Shown: piece after piece, positions 5,846-6,730 of the stretch
Position numbering within the stretch: position 1 is the stretch's first letter
Layout of the letters: every line of letters begins with the position of its first letter
Position numbers and translations under genes: made by a program
From: an uncultured Collinsella sp.
GTDB lineage: Bacteria; Actinomycetota; Coriobacteriia; Coriobacteriales; Coriobacteriaceae
Length of the DNA stretch: 6,730 nucleotides
Assembly (NCBI GenBank): GCA_900548075.1
Contig: URJD01000102.1
Location: 1 to 6,730 of the forward strand
Direction: 5' to 3'
Notes under the pieces: model-generated
The model's database searches: none
What the model was told of the DNA's origin: nothing
The model's input: the letters and a program-made list of their open reading frames with translations, nothing else

Positions 5846-5875
5846 TGACCAATTGCTGACCAAATGCTTGACGGA
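5846..5875. repeat. Three direct repeats of TGACCAA type, 11-12 bases apart
   Basis: TGACCAA occurs at 5846-5852 and 5857-5863, and a diverged copy TGACGGA at 5869-5875. The following bases also match (TTGC, ATGC, TTGG), so the unit is about 11 bases. A phasing of 11 and 12 bases puts the copies on the same face of the helix, as in sites for regulators that bind cooperatively. The array is about 75 bases upstream of the surface operon's first codon, a sensible operator or activator position. Confidence 0.45.
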
Positions 5876-5897
5876 TTGGCGTCTCCGCAGGTAAAAG
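5868..5897 (+). promoter_or_regulatory. Possible promoter toward the oxidoreductase gene
   Basis: TTGACG at 5868-5873 (five of six -35 consensus bases) and TAAAAG at 5892-5897 (four of six -10 bases) are separated by 18 bases. The -35 overlaps the third TGAC repeat. If used, the leader to the GTG at 6118 would be over 200 bases, which is long, so a nearer promoter that I cannot identify is equally possible. Confidence 0.25.
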
Positions 5898-5902
5898 GCG
5901 GC

Positions 5903-5923
5903 AAAAAATACTCCAACTTTTTT
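5903..5923. repeat. A6-N9-T6 dyad element
   Basis: Six A (5903-5908), nine bases TACTCCAAC, then six T (5918-5923) form an inverted repeat in an otherwise GC-rich region. It could be a bent-DNA or operator site, or an AT-rich stem. A GC-rich stem is missing, so it is a poor intrinsic terminator. Whether it recurs elsewhere in the genome cannot be seen here. Confidence 0.3.
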
Positions 5924-6117
5924 CGAGCGGCAATCGCGCGGTCAGTGACGGCGGGGCCATATGTGTTAAAAGCATCGTCTGCCGAGGAAATCCAGCCGCT
6001 CGCCGAATTGCACGAACGTAAAAATCGCCAATTATGGAGACGGTCTCGAACACGTCGACGAAACGATGCGGTAACATCTCCCTGCAAACACTGTAGTTAG
6101 CTAAAGGGGGAGTTCGC

Positions 6118-6730
6118 GTGTCTGTAACCATCAAACCCTTCACCGACGAGTTCGAAGAGTATGGCCGCGATGAATCTCGCGCATCGGGCGAAGCATCGAG
6201 CATCTCGTTTCCGACAACGGAAGACGAGGTCCGTGCCATTTTGGAAAAGCTCCATGCCGAGCGTGTCCCGGTAACGGTTCAGGGCGCCCGAACCGGCCTT
6301 GCCGCCGGTGCCGTGCCCCACGGCGGGCATATCCTCAATACTTCCCGTATGAATCGCTACTTGGGCCTTCGCCGCGATGAACAAGGCCAATTTTTGCTGC
6401 GCGTGGAGCCGGGCGTTGTGCTCTCGGAGCTGCGCAAGCAGCTGAGCAAGAAGGTGCTGCCGACCGCTGGTTGGGACCAGGCATCGCTTAAGGCCTACGA
6501 TGAGTTTCAAGAGGCCCCCGAGCAGTTCTTTCCCACCGATCCCACCGAGGCGTCTGCCTGTCTGGGCGGCATGGCGGCATGTAACGCCTCCGGTGCCCGC
6601 AGCTACGCCTACGGCCCCATGCGCCCGCATATCACGGGACTCCACGTCGCGCTGGCTGATGGCGATTTGCTTGAGCTTCAGCGCGGCGAGGCTTTTGCCC
6701 AGGGCCGCCACCTGTCGCTCGTGACGGCAG
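6118..6730 (+). CDS. FAD-binding oxidoreductase, GlcD-like, C-terminus outside window
   Basis: The gene starts at GTG 6118, behind AAAGGGGGAG, and reads open to the right edge (204 residues, no stop). Residues about 30-204 show the FAD-binding fold of the vanillyl-alcohol oxidase/GlcD superfamily (FAD_binding_4). The segment VTVQGARTGLAAGAVPHGG at 52-70 fits the first FAD loop. LRVEPGVVLSEL at 94-105 is the next conserved strand and turn. FFPTDPTEASACLGG at 137-151, then AACNASGARSYAYGPMR at 153-169, gives the pyrophosphate-binding loop and the YG motif. Relatives oxidise 2-hydroxy acids such as glycolate or lactate and pass electrons to quinone, flavoprotein or Fe-S partners; the substrate here cannot be told without the C-terminal half. 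It is transcribed away from the surface operon and is probably unrelated to it. Confidence 0.92.
   Translation, partial: MSVTIKPFTDEFEEYGRDESRASGEASSISFPTTEDEVRAILEKLHAERVPVTVQGARTGLAAGAVPHGGHILNTSRMNRYLGLRRDEQGQFLLRVEPGVVLSELRKQLSKKVLPTAGWDQASLKAYDEFQEAPEQFFPTDPTEASACLGGMAACNASGARSYAYGPMRPHITGLHVALADGDLLELQRGEAFAQGRHLSLVTA

Larger units (their letters stand above)
5772..6117. other. Divergent intergenic region between the surface operon and the oxidoreductase gene
   Basis: This 346-base gap holds no convincing gene; frames that cross it are continuations of shadows. It contains a hairpin (5793-5816), three TGAC-type direct repeats (5846-5875), an A-tract/T-tract dyad (5903-5923) and a possible plus-strand promoter (5868-5897). 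From 5930 to 6100 I see no strong promoter or repeat. Promoters for both flanking transcripts should lie here. Confidence 0.7.

Noticed and set aside
4969..6087. 372-residue open frame extending the membrane-anchored protein upstream
   Set aside because: Its first 200 residues cross the intergenic region and run in the wrong frame through the 98-residue gene. The ATG at 5478 has a ribosome binding site, an ATGA junction and a proper signal anchor.
5841..6239. 132-residue minus-strand open frame crossing the intergenic region
   Set aside because: About a third of it is antisense to the oxidoreductase N-terminus; it has no ribosome binding site or domain pattern, so it does not count as a gene in the gap.
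6097..6711. 204-residue minus-strand open frame
   Set aside because: It is antisense to the clear FAD-binding oxidoreductase, has no recognisable domain, and results from high GC content.

Overview
The window looks like a chromosomal segment of a high-GC Gram-positive bacterium, most likely a Coriobacteriia member such as Collinsella or a relative. This rests on GC-rich third codon positions, strong purine-rich ribosome binding sites, GTG starts, a sortase-type LAQTG surface signal (the LAxTG form typical of actinobacterial class E sortases), and general resemblance of the proteins to coriobacterial ones. No database was searched, so the assignment is by recognition only.

Layout. Positions 1-1642 (minus) hold most of a TerB-N/TerB-C type protein, whose C-terminus runs off the left edge. 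Positions 1730-2446 (minus) hold a DUF554 (YdfK/YqgA-like) integral membrane protein, with two dyad-symmetric sequences in front of it. Positions 2565-5771 (minus) hold five closely packed genes that look like one transcription unit. In order of transcription they are: a 98-residue cytoplasmic protein resembling a shortened PD-(D/E)XK/DUF559-like fold; a 169-residue membrane-anchored extracellular protein joined to it by an ATGA overlap; a 199-residue secreted beta-rich protein; a 93-residue LAQTG sortase substrate overlapping that gene; and a 476-residue secreted, cysteine-rich two-domain protein. Positions 5772-6117 are a 346-base divergent intergenic region with several repeat elements. From 6118 to the right edge (plus) is the start of a GlcD-type FAD-binding oxidoreductase.

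The most interesting part is the 2565-5771 operon. All four of its later products carry an export or membrane-anchor signal, and two of them seem to share a related beta-sandwich domain. The small LAQTG protein has almost no mature domain, so it looks like an anchor for partners. The arrangement recalls Firmicutes WxL/Csc surface clusters (secreted beta-domain proteins plus a tiny LPxTG protein), but no WxL motif is visible and no sortase gene is in the window. It is a candidate for an uncharacterised cell-surface complex. Its function cannot be read from the sequence.

No tRNA, rRNA, CRISPR array, insertion sequence or convincing intrinsic terminator was seen.
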